NCBI RefSeq assembly: GCF_002234675.1
Contig: NC_019866.2
Location: 8,213,261-8,277,260 of the forward strand
Reading direction: 5' to 3'
Source: Oryzias latipes
Lineage: Eukaryota > Chordata > Actinopteri > Beloniformes > Adrianichthyidae
Length of the DNA stretch: 64,000 nucleotides
The position numbers and the translations under genes were made by a program. Positions 1 through 12,200 of the stretch are shown in pieces; within the stretch, counting starts at the first letter, position 1; each line of letters opens with the position of its first letter. The notes beneath the pieces are model-generated. The model ran no database searches. It saw only the letters and a list, made by a program, of their open reading frames with translations, and was not told the DNA's origin.

Positions 1-840
1 AAAGCAGCATCAGATAAAAGAATGACGTCAGTGGAACACAAACGAGCAGATCTCAAGACCAGATTCCAGGACTTTTTGTATCATAAAAAAGTTATTTATG
101 TTCCTATGTATCTCCAACACACTGCCGTACCCTCAACATAATGTCCCCTGCCTAAAACAATTAAAGAATGAATGTGGAAATGAAAAAAAACAAATGTACA
201 AAAATAAATCAAATGTTAGGGTTGTCTTGGACACATTCAAATACTTATCAAAAGCTGCCCATATTCAATAACTATAACAAAATGAATGGATACAAATAAC
301 GCTTTAAATAACCTAAAAACTTTAGACTAAATAAAAAAGGTAAATCAAGAATAGTAACTTTATTTAGTTTAGGGACCAGATGTTTTGCTTATTTTTTAAA
401 GTATTTTAAACAGTTCTGTTTCCAGTTTTTAAAGGGATTTTCCTACAATTATTTTGCATTTTTCAGCTTTACAACTCATCTTTAGCATATTTTCTGCATT
501 TTAGAAAAGTCAGCACAAAAATTTTGAAGTTTACTTTTAAAAATACAGCAGCTTTTTGTTAATTATGAAAAAAAATGCTTAATTGTTAAATGTAAAGTAA
601 ATCATAAGAATATTTGCGTTTTAGTTCAGTTTTCTACACATTGGGGTTTTTGGTTTTATGCAAAAAGATCAGTTTTATTGGTCAAAACATATTCAGATTT
701 CCTGTTTTATAAATAAATTAATGCTGTTGAAAATGATGCAGGGGTCCAGTAATTAACTTACTTTGTTAACAGGGTCAGACTAAGAGTTTATTTGATTTTT
801 TATTTTATTTCATTTGACTGCAGGCACTACACAGTTGGTC
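1..840. other. AT-rich 5' flank of globin cluster
   Basis: No gene is seen here. The stretch is AT-rich. Near the left edge an AGATAA (GATA-type) site at 13-18 lies beside a TGACGTCA (CRE-type) site at 24-31. The same CRE octamer recurs in the candidate element near 4264. These are motif matches only. Confidence 0.5.
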
Positions 841-940
841 TTATCTTTTTGCTGAATCCATAAATCAGGGTTTGGCCAACCGCCAGTTCATCTCCACCTT
901 TCTGACAGCTTTGGGAGGAGCTCATGGTTTCCTTTAAAAG
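841..940 (+). promoter_or_regulatory. beta1 promoter
   Basis: Upstream of beta1 there is a CTTATCT GATA-type site (about 840-846), a GGGAGGAG motif (913-920) and a TTTAAAAG TATA-like box (933-940), 57 bp before the ATG at 997. The GGAGGAG plus TTTAAAAG pair recurs before beta2 and beta7, so it looks like a shared beta-type core promoter. Confidence 0.65.
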
Positions 941-996
941 GTGCATACCGCCAGCCCACACTCCACGCACCACAAGTGGAACAAACCCGAGCCAAA

Positions 997-1697
997 ATGG
1001 TCAAATGGTCAGACTTCGAGCGTGCCACAATCCAGGACATCTTCTCCAAGATAGATAAGGATGTCGTGGGTCAGGCGGCTCTTTCCAGGTGAGGGTTATT
1101 TCCTAATTTGAATTATTTTTTGCTGTCTTTTTATATTAAATCGGATGATTTGGAATGGCTTTGATACTTTAAAGTCAATATGCACTGAAGAACAAAATTC
1201 TATTGATGGTTTTCCAAACTTTTATGAATGAGGAGTGATGTTGCATTCATCTTCCTTCAGGTGTCTGATCGTCTACCCCTGGACTCAGAGGTACTTCGGC
1301 AGCTTTGGGAACCTCTACAACGCCGCCGCCATCACCTCCAACCCAAAGGTAGCAGCCCATGGAAAGGTTGTCATTGGGGGTTTGGAAAAAGCTTTGCAGA
1401 ACATGGACAACATCAAGCAGGCTTATACAGATCTGAGTGTGCTCCACTCAGAGAAACTGCAGGTGGATCCTGACAATTTCAAGGTGGTGCTGAATACCTT
1501 TTCCCCACTAATTTCTTTTTGACTGCTTTTACTGCTTGATGACTGATGTCCATACTTTATCTCTGCAGCTCCTGGCTGACTGCCTGACCATCGTGGTTGC
1601 TTCCAATTTGGGTATCAGCTTCACACCTGAAGTCCAAGCAGCTTTCCAGAAGTTTCTGGATGTTGTGGTGGCCGCCCTGAGGAAGCAGTACTACTAG
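997..1697 (+). CDS. hbb: beta-globin (beta1), C-terminal Tyr
   Basis: Haemoglobin beta chain: binds haem and oxygen in red cells as an alpha2-beta2 tetramer. Exons are 997-1088, 1261-1483 and 1569-1697, with GT-AG introns. The 92/223/129-bp exon pattern is the classic beta-globin one and gives 147 codons. Distal His is in VAAHGK, proximal His in LSVLHSEKL with Ser at F9, and the YPWTQR alpha1-beta2 contact is kept. The chain ends in KQYY instead of the usual KQYH. Loss of the C-terminal His, known to be central to the Bohr effect, suggests reduced pH sensitivity as in cathodic fish haemoglobins (inference). The start follows a TTTAAAAG box by 57 bp, and AATAAA lies at 1746. Embryonic or adult expression cannot be read from the sequence. 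Confidence 0.95.
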
Positions 1698-1745
1698 ACT
1701 GAAGACTGTCACATGACTTGTTCTTAAAAATCCTGAATATGAATC

Positions 1746-1751
1746 AATAAA
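1746..1751 (+). terminator. beta1 poly(A) signal
   Basis: AATAAA lies 49 bp after the beta1 stop codon, the usual position for a short globin 3' UTR. Confidence 0.75.
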
Positions 1752-2609
1752 CATGTGCAGCATCCATCTATGTGTTTGACTAAGTTTGTTTGCAAAGTCA
1801 GGAGAATTTAGCCTGATTGCTTTTGTTTTATGTAAACTAAAAACTCAACAGTGGGACAGCCATAAAAGCCTTAAAACATACCTAAAATAATTTAATTCAA
1901 AACCTACCAGTTTAAACGGTTTCTTAAACAACTTAGCAAACAAGACTTTGATCAATAATGTGAAAAATGTCCCAAAAACTATGTCTACAATGCACCTCCA
2001 CTTGCTAGTAATTTCTGTTTGGACAAATCGGTTCCTTCTTGATACTGAAATAACTGCTAAAATGCTGCATCAAAACCTTAAAGGTTTGCATTTCCCTTCA
2101 GCAATCAGGTTAGGGATAAATGACAATACACACAATCAATTCTACACAGAAAAACAAACTAAAAATAAAACTTTTGCTTGATCAAAAAATGTCTAAATTT
2201 GGAAAAACTTACCGATATTTTTTGCTTTAGTATGTTTTTTTGTTAGTATTTTCAATTTTGTCTGTGGCAACTTTAAACCATTCAATTACATTATAGCTAA
2301 GACACTTTCACAACGATTTGACACTAAATGGTTTATTTTGATCAATCAGGAGAACACAGTGAATGGAAAGGTATTTCAGATACATTTTTACTAGTTTTAA
2401 AAGGAATTATGTTTTGATTTTGGTTTGGAGAATTGCAATTTTTGAGAGTTTTTTTAAATGTCTTTTTTCAAAATGTATCATATTTTTTAAAATATAGTTT
2501 AGTACTAGTAGAGGAGACTATTTTGTTTAAATTTTGTCATATTTCTTTAGAGCAGTTCTAAGGAAGTTTGGCAGATCTTGTTCTTGTGTCTCTGTAGAAA
2601 AAAAGACCA

Positions 2610-2830
2610 TACAGTGTCAAACAATTGCTGTAGATTTTACAGTAACTTCGTGGCAGCTGGATGACAGTAATCATTGTAAAACATTATACGGCTTTTTTAA
2701 AGAAGCTGTAAAATGAAATACAGTACATGAAGATTTTACTGTGCCAGTAGTTATTGTAAATGTTCCTACAGCAATAATACTTAACGATAAAGTAACCGTA
2801 TTTTCATTTCCAGTTTATTTACTGTACAAT
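2610..2830. repeat. ACAGTAA-rich teleost interspersed repeat
   Basis: Many copies of ACAGTAA, TACTGTA and TTGTAAA occur in both orientations within about 220 bp, with similar words again near 3234-3290. Fish genomes carry abundant short, palindrome-rich elements of this composition, probably non-autonomous DNA transposons. Edges and family are not resolved by eye. Confidence 0.4.
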
Positions 2831-4044
2831 AAACATGGTAAATATAAAGTTCATCTGGGACTCTTATGATAACTCTTTTAGCTATTTTTAGTCCAATTTT
2901 TACCTTTTTACTTAGTTCATTACTGTCATTAGTGGAGCTGTTTTTAGCCAAGGCTGTATTCACATTGAATGAGCTCCTAGATCAATGCAACACCAGATAG
3001 AAACAAACAAACCTTTATTTTACACCAGTGAACAATATCAAGTCTACTTTAGTGAAACCAACAAATGCACAGAAAGAATTTAAAAAAATAACACAGAAAG
3101 ATTCCCACTGGGCCTTGAAGCAAGCCCCAGTGGGTGTGAAAATCACACCACATAAACAGTTTCAATATAACTAGAATAAAATGGTAAATAAGTAATACAT
3201 AATAAGGTTTTTAACAGCTGGTGTTTAGTTTAGTTACAGTATAGTTAAAGAAAGGTGCCTACAGTAATACTACCATCTCTCATTTTGCAGCTTTTAATGT
3301 TAAATACATTTTACAAAAATTAATTTTAACTTACCGGTAAACTGATTCTATTTTCAGAAGTTTATTGTTTGACTTTGCAGTGTTTCTCCATTGGTTTGGC
3401 TCATATTCTGCAACAGATATTGCAGAGATTCCCATTTTCTTAGCACGTCTTTCAAGTGTCTCATTGCGCGTTCCAAATGGTTATGTGCAAAAAGCCTGCA
3501 GTTAGCAAGATCTCAGAATGAGCACATTTTACAACTAAGTTGATGTTGTTGATCTAAAGCAAAAGTGGATTCTCAGTCTAATGGCTGTTCTTTTCAAAAC
3601 TTCCAAAACCTATCTAAAAAACAAATTCTGTTTTTACGGACCAAACTTGTCTGACTTTAAATATAAAATTAGTGGAAGAAAAAAAATTAACTGACAAATT
3701 CTACAGGTTCAATTTGACACAATTTATATCTACCAACAAAAACAGTCCTAAAACACAAATCCTTCTGTGGGATTAGTTTTTGTGGGACTACTGAGTAATC
3801 GGTATTCACACAAATAATTTTGTGAAGCAACTTATAAAAAAATGTGTTTTGGTAGTTTTAATGACTTCTGTTAATATCTGTTTAATTAAAATTTGATCTT
3901 GTAGTCTTTGTTTAAAAAAAAAAGTTTCGAAGAAGTTTTGACCATTTTTTTAATTTAAAATCATTGATGAAATGAGGAAATTGCTGATTTTTCAAGCATT
4001 GGTTTGAGGATTTTTGATGTCAGATCATAAATAATTGTTTGTGT

Positions 4045-4073
4045 CTTTTCATTTTCATTTTCATTTTCATTTT
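4045..4073. repeat. TTTTCA microsatellite
   Basis: About five tandem TTTTCA units. Confidence 0.8.
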
Positions 4074-4149
4074 TAGCTCATGTTTTGCTCCTGATCTTCA
4101 CAAAATTGTCTTTAGTAAAAATCAATGACTGTTGATCATGATGGTCAAC

Positions 4150-4300
4150 GGAGGGGGGTGTGTGGGACCCGTCTACGTGCAACTTCTTATCCCCTTCAAG
4201 AGATGGGCGAAGCTGAGCATTTTGGAAGATATGGGCCAACTGTGGACCAATCTGACATTTTATTGACGTCAGAAAAAAACGGATCTGCTGAGCGTGTGAT
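4150..4300. promoter_or_regulatory. Candidate erythroid enhancer
   Basis: This GC-richer island in an AT-rich spacer holds an inverted CACCC-type run (GGGGTGTGTGGG, about 4155-4166), CTTATC (GATA type, 4186-4191), GCTGAGC (4212-4218), TGACGTCA (4264-4271) and TGCTGAGC (4286-4293, NF-E2/Maf-type half site). GATA, CACCC and Maf-type sites together are the usual make-up of globin enhancers. The function is inferred from motifs only. Confidence 0.35.
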
Positions 4301-5707
4301 GAAGGTGTGCACCAATCTTTTTCTGAGGCAAACTGTTTTAGAAATCAAGTTAGTGGAACATGTTTAAATGACTTTTTTTTGCATGATATGGTTAAAATGC
4401 CTCACCTCTTTGTAAAGTCAAAATGAGTCAATTTTGCTGCAAAATGAAATAAATAATGCGTTGTTGTATTTGTAATCTTTTGGAAAGACAAAAAAGTTGA
4501 ATGTTTTTTCCTATTAAAAATATAATTTGGGAAAGTATTTAAATCATACTGATCTTCAGAATTTGGTTTCTGGAACAAAAAGTCTAAATTGTAGTTTTGT
4601 CCTTTGATTGCAACAATCAAAATTGTGGTCCAAAACTCATTAATATTTGACCCAAATGTTGTGGGACAAAGTTGATGTTTGTTTTGAATCATAAAAATTA
4701 AAATAAGAAATAAAAAATGTATCACAAAGTTCCAAAAAAGAGAAAAAACATGTAAAACTCAGTTCTTTGTATTTAGAAATCAATTCAAATGTTAAATTTC
4801 ATTTAGTGAACCCACCGCATTATTTTACATTTGACATTTTTCCAACACAAACACAATAATAGGCTTTAAGAAAACATCATTTTATATCATTTTTTGGAAA
4901 AGTTCTTGGGAAAAACAATCATTTCAATTAGTTGATAAAATGTTATATAGATTTGAACAAAAAATAACAAATATGATGTAATTAGCAATAAAAGAGATGT
5001 ATCTCAAAACATTGAATTATTTAGATTGTGAGGTTGGAAAAACATTGGGCAAAAAGTCCTCATATTTTACAGCCACAAAAAAAGAAATTGTTTTCTGCCT
5101 TCAAACCAATTACATGCTTTTTATTCTTTCTATTTTTTTTTTTACCAACTGTGAACCGAGACAGCTAAAAATAGCCATGGATCAAAAGAATCGTCAACTG
5201 TTAAATCAAATGGGCTTATGCTTTGGTTGAAATTTCTTCTATATTTCTACAGTTTCTTTACATAAGTAATAAAAGTGTGAAGAGTTGTTTTTTTAAAAAT
5301 AATTTACTAAATTTAAAGACATGACTTAAGGTATTTTTTCTGGTTTCTAATTAGATTTATAGATGAATTTAAAGAAGAAGAAAAAAGATTTTCAGCTCTA
5401 TTTACGATTGTTGTCAGCATTTTATGTGTTTTAAAATTCTAATTAATATTTTGCATTTGCAAAAAATAACGTTTTTGTCCATTTGTTTATAACTGGTATT
5501 ACCCATTTTTAAGGTAGTTTTTTTTAGCATTTTTTTTTCCAAATTTCTTTTTCTAAAACCTTTTCATTATTGTAATATCTTAACCTAAAGAAATAAAAGA
5601 TGTTTTATTCTAATGTTTCAAAGTCATGTGGTTTTAAAATGTTGTTCTATCTCTTTACAATGACCAGCATTACAATCAGAAACCAGCACAAAATTAGTGT
5701 AAATTGT

Positions 5708-5713
5708 TTTATT
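5708..5713 (-). terminator. beta2 poly(A) signal
   Basis: AATAAA on the minus strand (TTTATT on plus), 60 bp after the beta2 stop. Confidence 0.7.
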
Positions 5714-5772
5714 TGGCCAGCGCCTCTGCTGAGAGAAATAAGGAGACAGATTTTAGCTTCTGCGACGGAGCT

Positions 5773-6378
5773 CTAGTGGTACTGCTTCCTGAGAGCTGCC
5801 ACCACCACAGCCAAGAACTTTGCAAACGCTGCATGCACCTCCGGTGTGAAGTCTTTACCGAGCTGAGAGGCAACGACGATGGTCAGGCAGTCAGCCAGGA
5901 GCTGCAAAAGAAGCATTAAAAAAAAATCATCAGAGCTGAAGTCACATAAAGCAGCACGGGAGCATTGTGGCATTGAATGAAGCTTCACCTTGAAATTGTC
6001 AGGATCTACTTGTAGTTTTTCAGAGTGCAGGACACTCAGATCTGCATAAGCCTGCTTGATGTCGTCCATGTTCTTTAGAGCTTTTTCCAAACCCCCAAGG
6101 ACAACCTTTCCATGTGCTGCTACCTTTGGGTTGGACGCGATGGCAGCAGCATTGTAGAGGTTCCCAAAGCTGCCGAAGTACCTCTGAGTCCAGGGGTAGA
6201 CGATCAGACACCTGAGGGAGAACAAAGTGTTTGCAAAAACAGAAAAAAGGGGGATTGACATTCATTAAGCAGATTGCAAGGCTCACCTGGAAAGAGCATC
6301 AGGCCCCACAATATCATAATCTATCTTGGAGAAGATGTCCTGGATGGTTGCACGCTCAAAGTCTGTCCAGGTGACCAT
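5773..6378 (-). CDS. hbb: beta-globin (beta2)
   Basis: Haemoglobin beta chain of red cells. Exons in gene order are 6378-6287, 6211-5989 and 5901-5773 (92/223/129 bp), with GT-AG introns and 147 residues. It begins [13 protein letters not shown] and ends ALRKQYH, so the Bohr-effect His at HC3 is present, unlike beta1. Distal His (VAAHGK), proximal His followed by Ser (LHSEKL) and YPWTQR are intact. It is head to head with alpha3 across about 950 bp, so the two could be transcribed together in balance. TTTAAAAG lies on the minus strand at 6439-6432, with GGGAGGAG and TGATAA just upstream. Confidence 0.96.
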
Positions 6379-7332
6379 TGTGGCTTGATCAGTTAATCAA
6401 CTTGTCCTGAATGGTCAGAAGGTTCGTTCAGCTTTTAAAGAATACATTTCTGCTCCTCCCTTTGTTATCAGATGGGTGGAGGGGCAACAGAAGCTGACAA
6501 TGTATTGATTTAACATTTTGAAAAGGTGTAATGGGGGGAAGAAAATCACAAAAATGCAACAAATTTTAAAAATCTACATGGAAAAATATCTCTTTTTTAA
6601 AACATTTGAGACTTCATGAGTTCAATCCAATTTTTTAGGAACCCTTAATATTTGTTCTAAACATTTGTTGGAATAAAATTGAAAAATCTATGATTAAACC
6701 CTTTTTTGTTTACCTTGAGTTTTTATAAATTCTTCTCACCAAAAGAAAACTTTTATCCCTACATTAGTTTTTAAAAAACCTCATCCGGATTTCATACAGA
6801 AGATTAGATTTCATACTCTTTATCCACTGAAAATGGAAAAAAAATATTTTACATTTTAAATTATGTCAGTTCATAATTAACAATCTTTGTCTTATAAAGT
6901 TAATTTTGAAGGTTATAGATTGATCGAAGGCAAGAAAACAGTTTTGGGGCTTTTTTTTGACGTCTCAAAAGACACAAAGCATTTCTTGATAAAACAAATC
7001 CAAAGTTTTATTTGATTTGTTTATATTTGCCAACTAATTTGAACTTTTTTTTTACAATTATGTCAAAAAAACATTTTAAAGACATCTTTCAGTTACATTT
7101 TCTTGTTTTACAAAGTGCAGACCTCTATAAAAAATTTTTTTTAACAATCATCTGTATTTTCCCTTGTTATTTTCTCAGACCTTAATGTCATTTTATTCTT
7201 TATCTGATGGAACGCCTTCAAAGTGCTCGTATCTCATTGGGGAGGTGGGTGTGTCTCTGGGCAGTTTCTTGCATAAAAACCCCTCAAATGTTCCCATTTA
7301 TCGAAACCCTCAAACCCAAAAGAAGATTGAAG
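6379..7332. promoter_or_regulatory. Bidirectional promoter beta2/alpha3
   Basis: This is the shared 5' space of a head-to-head beta/alpha pair. The beta2 side, in minus orientation, has TTTAAAAG (6439-6432), GGGAGGAG (6460-6453) and TGATAA (6470-6465). The alpha3 side has TTATCT (7199-7204), GGGTGTGTCT (7247-7256) and a CATAAAA TATA-type box (7272-7278) 55 bp before the ATG. The middle is AT-rich and nothing else was recognised there. Confidence 0.7.
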
Positions 7333-7907
7333 ATGAGTCTCAGCGCGAAGGACAAGGCAGCAGTTAAGGCCTTCTGGGCCAAAGTGTCTGGACAGGCAGA
7401 TGCCATTGGCTCAGATGCTCTGTCTAGGTAAAGAATACTCCCAGGAATTTTAGTTCTTGTTTTAGTCAGATTATATATCCAGTCTTGTTTCTCCAGGATG
7501 CTGGTGGTCTACCCCCAGACCAAGACCTACTTTGCCCACTGGAAGGACCTGAGCCCCGGCTCTGCCCCAGTAAAGAAGCACGGGAAGACTGTGATGGGAG
7601 GAATTGCTGATGCTGTGGGCAAAATCGATGACATTTCCTCAGGTCTGCTAAACCTCAGTGAACTTCATGCCTTCACCCTGAGAGTGGACCCCACCAACTT
7701 TAAGGTACTGAGAGGAATTTGTGGAAGGTTTGGTGAAAACCCTGAAGTAATTTTTCAATTTGTCCTTTGTTTTGACAGATTCTTTCTCACAACATCCTTG
7801 TGGTTATGGCCATAATGTTCCCCCAGGACTTCACTCCTGAGGTCCATGTGGCTTTGGATAAGTTCCTGGCTGCAGTGTCCCTGGCTCTGTCTGAGAAATA
7901 TCGATAA
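7333..7907 (+). CDS. hba: alpha-globin (alpha3)
   Basis: Haemoglobin alpha chain. Exons are 7333-7427, 7497-7704 and 7779-7907 (95/208/129 bp), giving 143 residues with GT-AG introns. It begins [11 protein letters not shown], the typical fish alpha N-terminus. Distal His is in VKKHGKT, proximal His in LSELHAFTL, and it ends LSEKYR. Introns are very short (69 and 74 bp). It pairs head to head with beta2. AATAAA lies at 7938. The sushi-type retrotransposon begins about 850 bp downstream of its stop codon. Confidence 0.96.
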
Positions 7908-7937
7908 AAAGCATAAAAAGAGCAGAAGCTGCTGCTA

Positions 7938-7943
7938 AATAAA
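7938..7943 (+). terminator. alpha3 poly(A) signal
   Basis: AATAAA lies 31 bp after the alpha3 stop. Confidence 0.7.
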
Positions 7944-8756
7944 AAGACCAAATCCATGAAAAATATTTGGATGGTTTGTGTGATCCATTGCATTCTCTGT
8001 CTGGCATTGGGGTAGTTATGGAATCAAGCTTAACATCTGGATGGCACAGCAGTTTGGGGGTTCATATTTCTCCTCAAAGATTTCAATTTGGTTCTAAATG
8101 AATGATCCATGTTCCAATTATCCATATATCCTGTTATCCAATTATTCATCCCTATTGCATGCATTTTAACGTCTGACTCCTCTCACAAAGAAAAACAATA
8201 TTTTGAAAGTTATTAAACAAATCTTTTTTGCCATTTTTTGCCAAATTGCCATTGAACATTTTACTTTTGTTTGTGCACATGAAATGTAATAAAAAATTAA
8301 AGCTAAATGTGACCAAATCTTGAAGTAGCGAAAAAAGTAACCAGCAAGGACAAAAAAGGAAATCAGTCAGCTTGAGGCATTTATTATTTCAAATATCCAT
8401 GAACATGTGAAGTATCAATCGTTCAAAGGTTCAAACGTTTTTGAAATCATTTTCTAGTAGTTTTCCCACAACTGCATCCTATTATGACCAATGTTCACGT
8501 GTCTATGTATTTACTAATAATCAAATACATACAAGATCTAAAGGACAGCTAAAGGATTGTCAGTTTTTGTCTGTTGAGATGAAGATTTAAACTGGTTATA
8601 TACAAATATTCATAATGTCTTGCAATATGATTAATATGTAGTTGACCTCACATATTTTTGAGCTTGAATCTGCCTGAATTCTTTGGTCTAGTAACAAACT
8701 CCTGGACAAAACTTTTCCAGAAACAAATTAGGTTTTATTTGCAATTTTTTATAAAT
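7944..8756. other. AT-rich spacer, nothing recognised
   Basis: This stretch lies between alpha3 and the retrotransposon. I see no gene, RNA or clear repeat in it. Confidence 0.5.
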
Positions 8757-8761
8757 GTAAC
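8757..8761. repeat. Target-site duplication (left)
   Basis: GTAAC directly precedes the 5' LTR and recurs directly after the 3' LTR at 14154-14158. This is the 5-bp duplication expected from Ty3/gypsy integration. Confidence 0.9.
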
Positions 8762-9287
8762 TGTCATGGTGGCCTGGCAGACTCCTCCCCCTCCCAGCTC
8801 TGCTCCAGACTCACAGCTGTGTCCACTCATCTCATCCCCTCACCTGCTTCATAAGGAGACTCATCTCAAGCATTCTTCGCCAGTTCGTTAACACTGATGG
8901 TGCTTAACTCCGCTTTGAGCTACGTCTGGCCCCCTTGCCTTGTTCCTCGCTCATCTTGTTTTGCTGTGCTTCAGGTCTTGCCTTCCACGAGTGACACCCG
9001 AGTCTTTCTACCAGCCGAGCTGAAGCTGAACTCCTCTACGCCTCCCAAGAAATCCAGCCACGCCACCCCCAAAGAACTCCTGCCACGTCAAAGCTAAGAT
9101 CCAGAGCTGCCTTCTTCTTACATATCCTCCATCCTGCTGACGATCTGCTCCATCTAGTCCCACGACGCTCCACGCCTCAAGATCCGCTGGCTCCTACAAA
9201 ATAAAACCAGTTACTTTCCCTTTCACTTACTTGCCTCCTCCTTCCGGGTTACAGCATCTGGGTTTGTCACGTGATCCGGTCATGACA
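8762..9287 (+). repeat. 5' LTR
   Basis: 526 bp, TGT...ACA ends, matching 13628-14153. A TATA-like TCATAAGG lies near 8849, about 30 bp before the predicted transcript start at about 8879. AATAAA occurs near the end (about 9200). Confidence 0.93.
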
Positions 9288-12200
9288 GAACGAACTGGCC
9301 AAGACACCGACCCAGCTGACCCGGAAGGACTTCCCCTTGCCGTCAACCAACAGGGTATAATGCTGGGACGCCAAGCCGATGCCCTTTCTCAGATGGCCTC
9401 CGCTCAGCAAGACCTTTTCCGACGTCTTGATGGTATGACACAGACACTATTAGAATTAACGGGTCAATTCTCTGGTCCCACAGTTCCTGCTCCCTCACCA
9501 CTTTCCGGCAACATGGTCACTTCCGCTTCCGCCTCGAACCCGGAAAACTATCGTCTCCAGCCGGAGCCTTTTCATGGTGAAGTAGAAAATTGTGGCGGTT
9601 TTTTACTTCAATGCCAGCTGTTATTTCAACAGGCTCCCCGATATTACCACACGGATCAGAGCAAGATAACCCTGGTCGTTAACTCCTTACGGAATAAAGC
9701 GCTGCAATGGGCCCAAGCCTTCCTAGCGGCTAACCCTATCACACACCTCCCGTTTGAACGCTTCATTTGTGAGTTCAGACTTGTTTTTGACCAACCTCGC
9801 AAACAGGAGGAGGCCACCAGACGCCTGTTAAATCTAAAACAGCACAACCGGTCCGTCAGCGACCACGTCATAGACTTTCGCATCTTGGCTGTCGAAGCTG
9901 GCTGGACTGACCCCGCGTTACGAGGTATCTTCTATCGATCTCTAAATGAAGCTATAAAAGATCATTTGTGCACCCAACCCGAAGCCTTTTCTTTTGAGGA
10001 TCTTGTCGCAGCTGCCTTACGTTCTGACATACGCATCAAGGAGCGCCAGCATGAACGCCCCCACACGGTGCGTAATACCATTCCGGCTGACTCTCCTCCG
10101 CCTTCCACGCCTGAATTTCCTCCACAGTTTGTTCCTCGCAAAACCCCTGAAGAACCAATGCAAATAGGACATTCACGCCTGTCTGCTGAGGAGCGGCTGA
10201 AACGCCGAGAGGAGGGACTTTGTTTCTACTGTGGGAATCAGGGCCACCAAGTCTCACAATGCCCTCTCCGTTTAAACTCCCGAATCCCCCCGCTAAAAGA
10301 CAGGCCGCGGGTGGGTAAGTCAGTTGTTTCTTTGCCAAAAGACTTCTGTTATGTTCCTGTCAAGCTTTGCTTCAAGTCTAAGATCTCTGACACTCATGCT
10401 CTCATTGACTCTGGTGCCGAACAGAGCCTCATCGATCAAACCTTAGTTCAACAACTCTCTCTCCCTATAGAACCTCTAGACACCCCCATTAACGCTGCCG
10501 GATTGGGGGGTCAATATCTCTCATCCATTACTCATCGCACCAAGCCCTTATTACTCATCACTTCAGGTAACCATCACGAGTACGTTCGGTTTTTTGTCAC
10601 TATATCCCCTTATTGTCCGGTGGTTTTGGGTTATTCTTGGCTAAAAACCCACAACCCCCAGTTTGACTGGGCTAAACAACGCATTATCAATTGGAGCACG
10701 TTCTGCATGGCTAACTGCCTACAATCCGCTATTCCCTCCGTATCCCCATCTAGCGATCACATCCCCGATGACATTGATCTTACTTCCGTTCCACATTGTT
10801 ATCACGAACTTAAGGCGGTCTTCAGTAAAAGTAAAGCAAGTTCGCTGCCCCAACATAGGCCATATGATTGCGCCATCAACTTACTCCCAGGCGCCACTCT
10901 CCCCAAGGGACATTTATACAACCTCTCGGGGCCCGAAAAGGCTGCCATGGAGACTTATATCCATGAAGCTCTCTCTTCCGGTCACATTCGTCCTTCCTCG
11001 TCGCCCGTTGGAGCCGGGTTTTTCTTTGTCGAAAAGAAAGATAAATCTCTTCGTCCCTGTATCGATTATCGAGAGCTTAATCAAATAACTATCAAGGATA
11101 AGTATTCTCTCCCCCTCATCAGTTCTGTGTTCGACTCGGTCCAGGGGGCTCAAATCTTCTCAAAATTGGACCTGCGCAACGCCTACCACCTCGTACGCAT
11201 AAAGGAGGGCGACGAATGGAAAACGGCCTTTACTACACCTCTTGGCCATTATGAGTACCTTGTAATGCCATTCGGCCTAACTAACGCTCCCGCTGTCTTT
11301 CAGAGGTTAGTTAATGACGTCCTCCGTGACTTCCTGAACCGTTTCGTATTCGTCTATCTCGATGACATTCTGATCTTCTCGCATGACCCGGTTCAGCACG
11401 AAAACCATGTCCGTTTAGTTTTGTCTAGACTACTCGAAAACCAGTTATTTGTTAAGGCAGAGAAGTGCCAATTCCACACCGCGTCCATTCAATTCTTGGG
11501 GTACGTTCTTTCAGCAGGCAGCATCAGCCCTGATCCTGCCAAACTCGAGGCTGTCTCCCAGTGGGAACCTCCTGATTCACGCAAGAAACTACAACAATTT
11601 CTAGGTTTCGCCAACTTTTACCGCCGGTTCATCCGCAACTTTAGTTGTATTGCCGCCCCTCTCACTAAGCTCACCTCCATTTCACGACCGTACGTCTGGA
11701 ATCCTGAAGCCCAGAAAGCTTTTGATCAGTTGAAGTCTCTTTTCGTCTCCGCCCCAATCCTGATCCAACCTGACACCTCCAAACAGTTCATAGTTGAAGT
11801 TGACGCCTCCGACACGGGTGTGGGAGCGGTTCTCTCCCAGAAGGAAGGGTCCTCTGGCAAATTGAAGCCCTGCGCTTTCTTCTCCCGCAAACTATCCCCG
11901 GCTGAACATAACTATGACGTGGGCAACCGCGAATTACTTGCCATCAAGCTGGCTCTGGAGGAGTGGCGTCATTGGCTGGAGGGGGCTACTCACCCGTTTA
12001 TAGTCTGGACAGACCATAAAAATCTTGCCTACCTGCGCACTGCAAAAAGACTCAATTCACGTCAAGCCCGGTGGTGTCTCTTTTTTGACCGTTTTCAGTT
12101 CACTATCACTTACAGACCCGGAAGCCGTAATACTAAGCCTGATGCCCTCTCCAGGAAATACAGCTCGGATGACGTTTCTCCTCCCTCCCCCATCATCCCA

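Larger units (their letters stand above)
1752..5700. other. Spacer between tail-to-tail beta1 and beta2
   Basis: About 4 kb of AT-rich DNA lies between the two converging beta genes. No convincing gene is present; the short open frames lack splice context and any family resemblance. It holds an ACAGTAA-rich repeat (about 2610-2830), a TTTTCA microsatellite (about 4045-4073) and a GC-richer patch with erythroid-type motifs (about 4150-4300). The patch near 3110-3140 forms a short CCCACTGG/CCAGTGGG inverted repeat. I cannot name its source. Confidence 0.5.

Noticed and set aside
4125-4367. Plus-strand open frame of 80 codons between beta1 and beta2
   Set aside because: No similarity or splice context; it overlaps the motif-rich island that is more plausibly regulatory.
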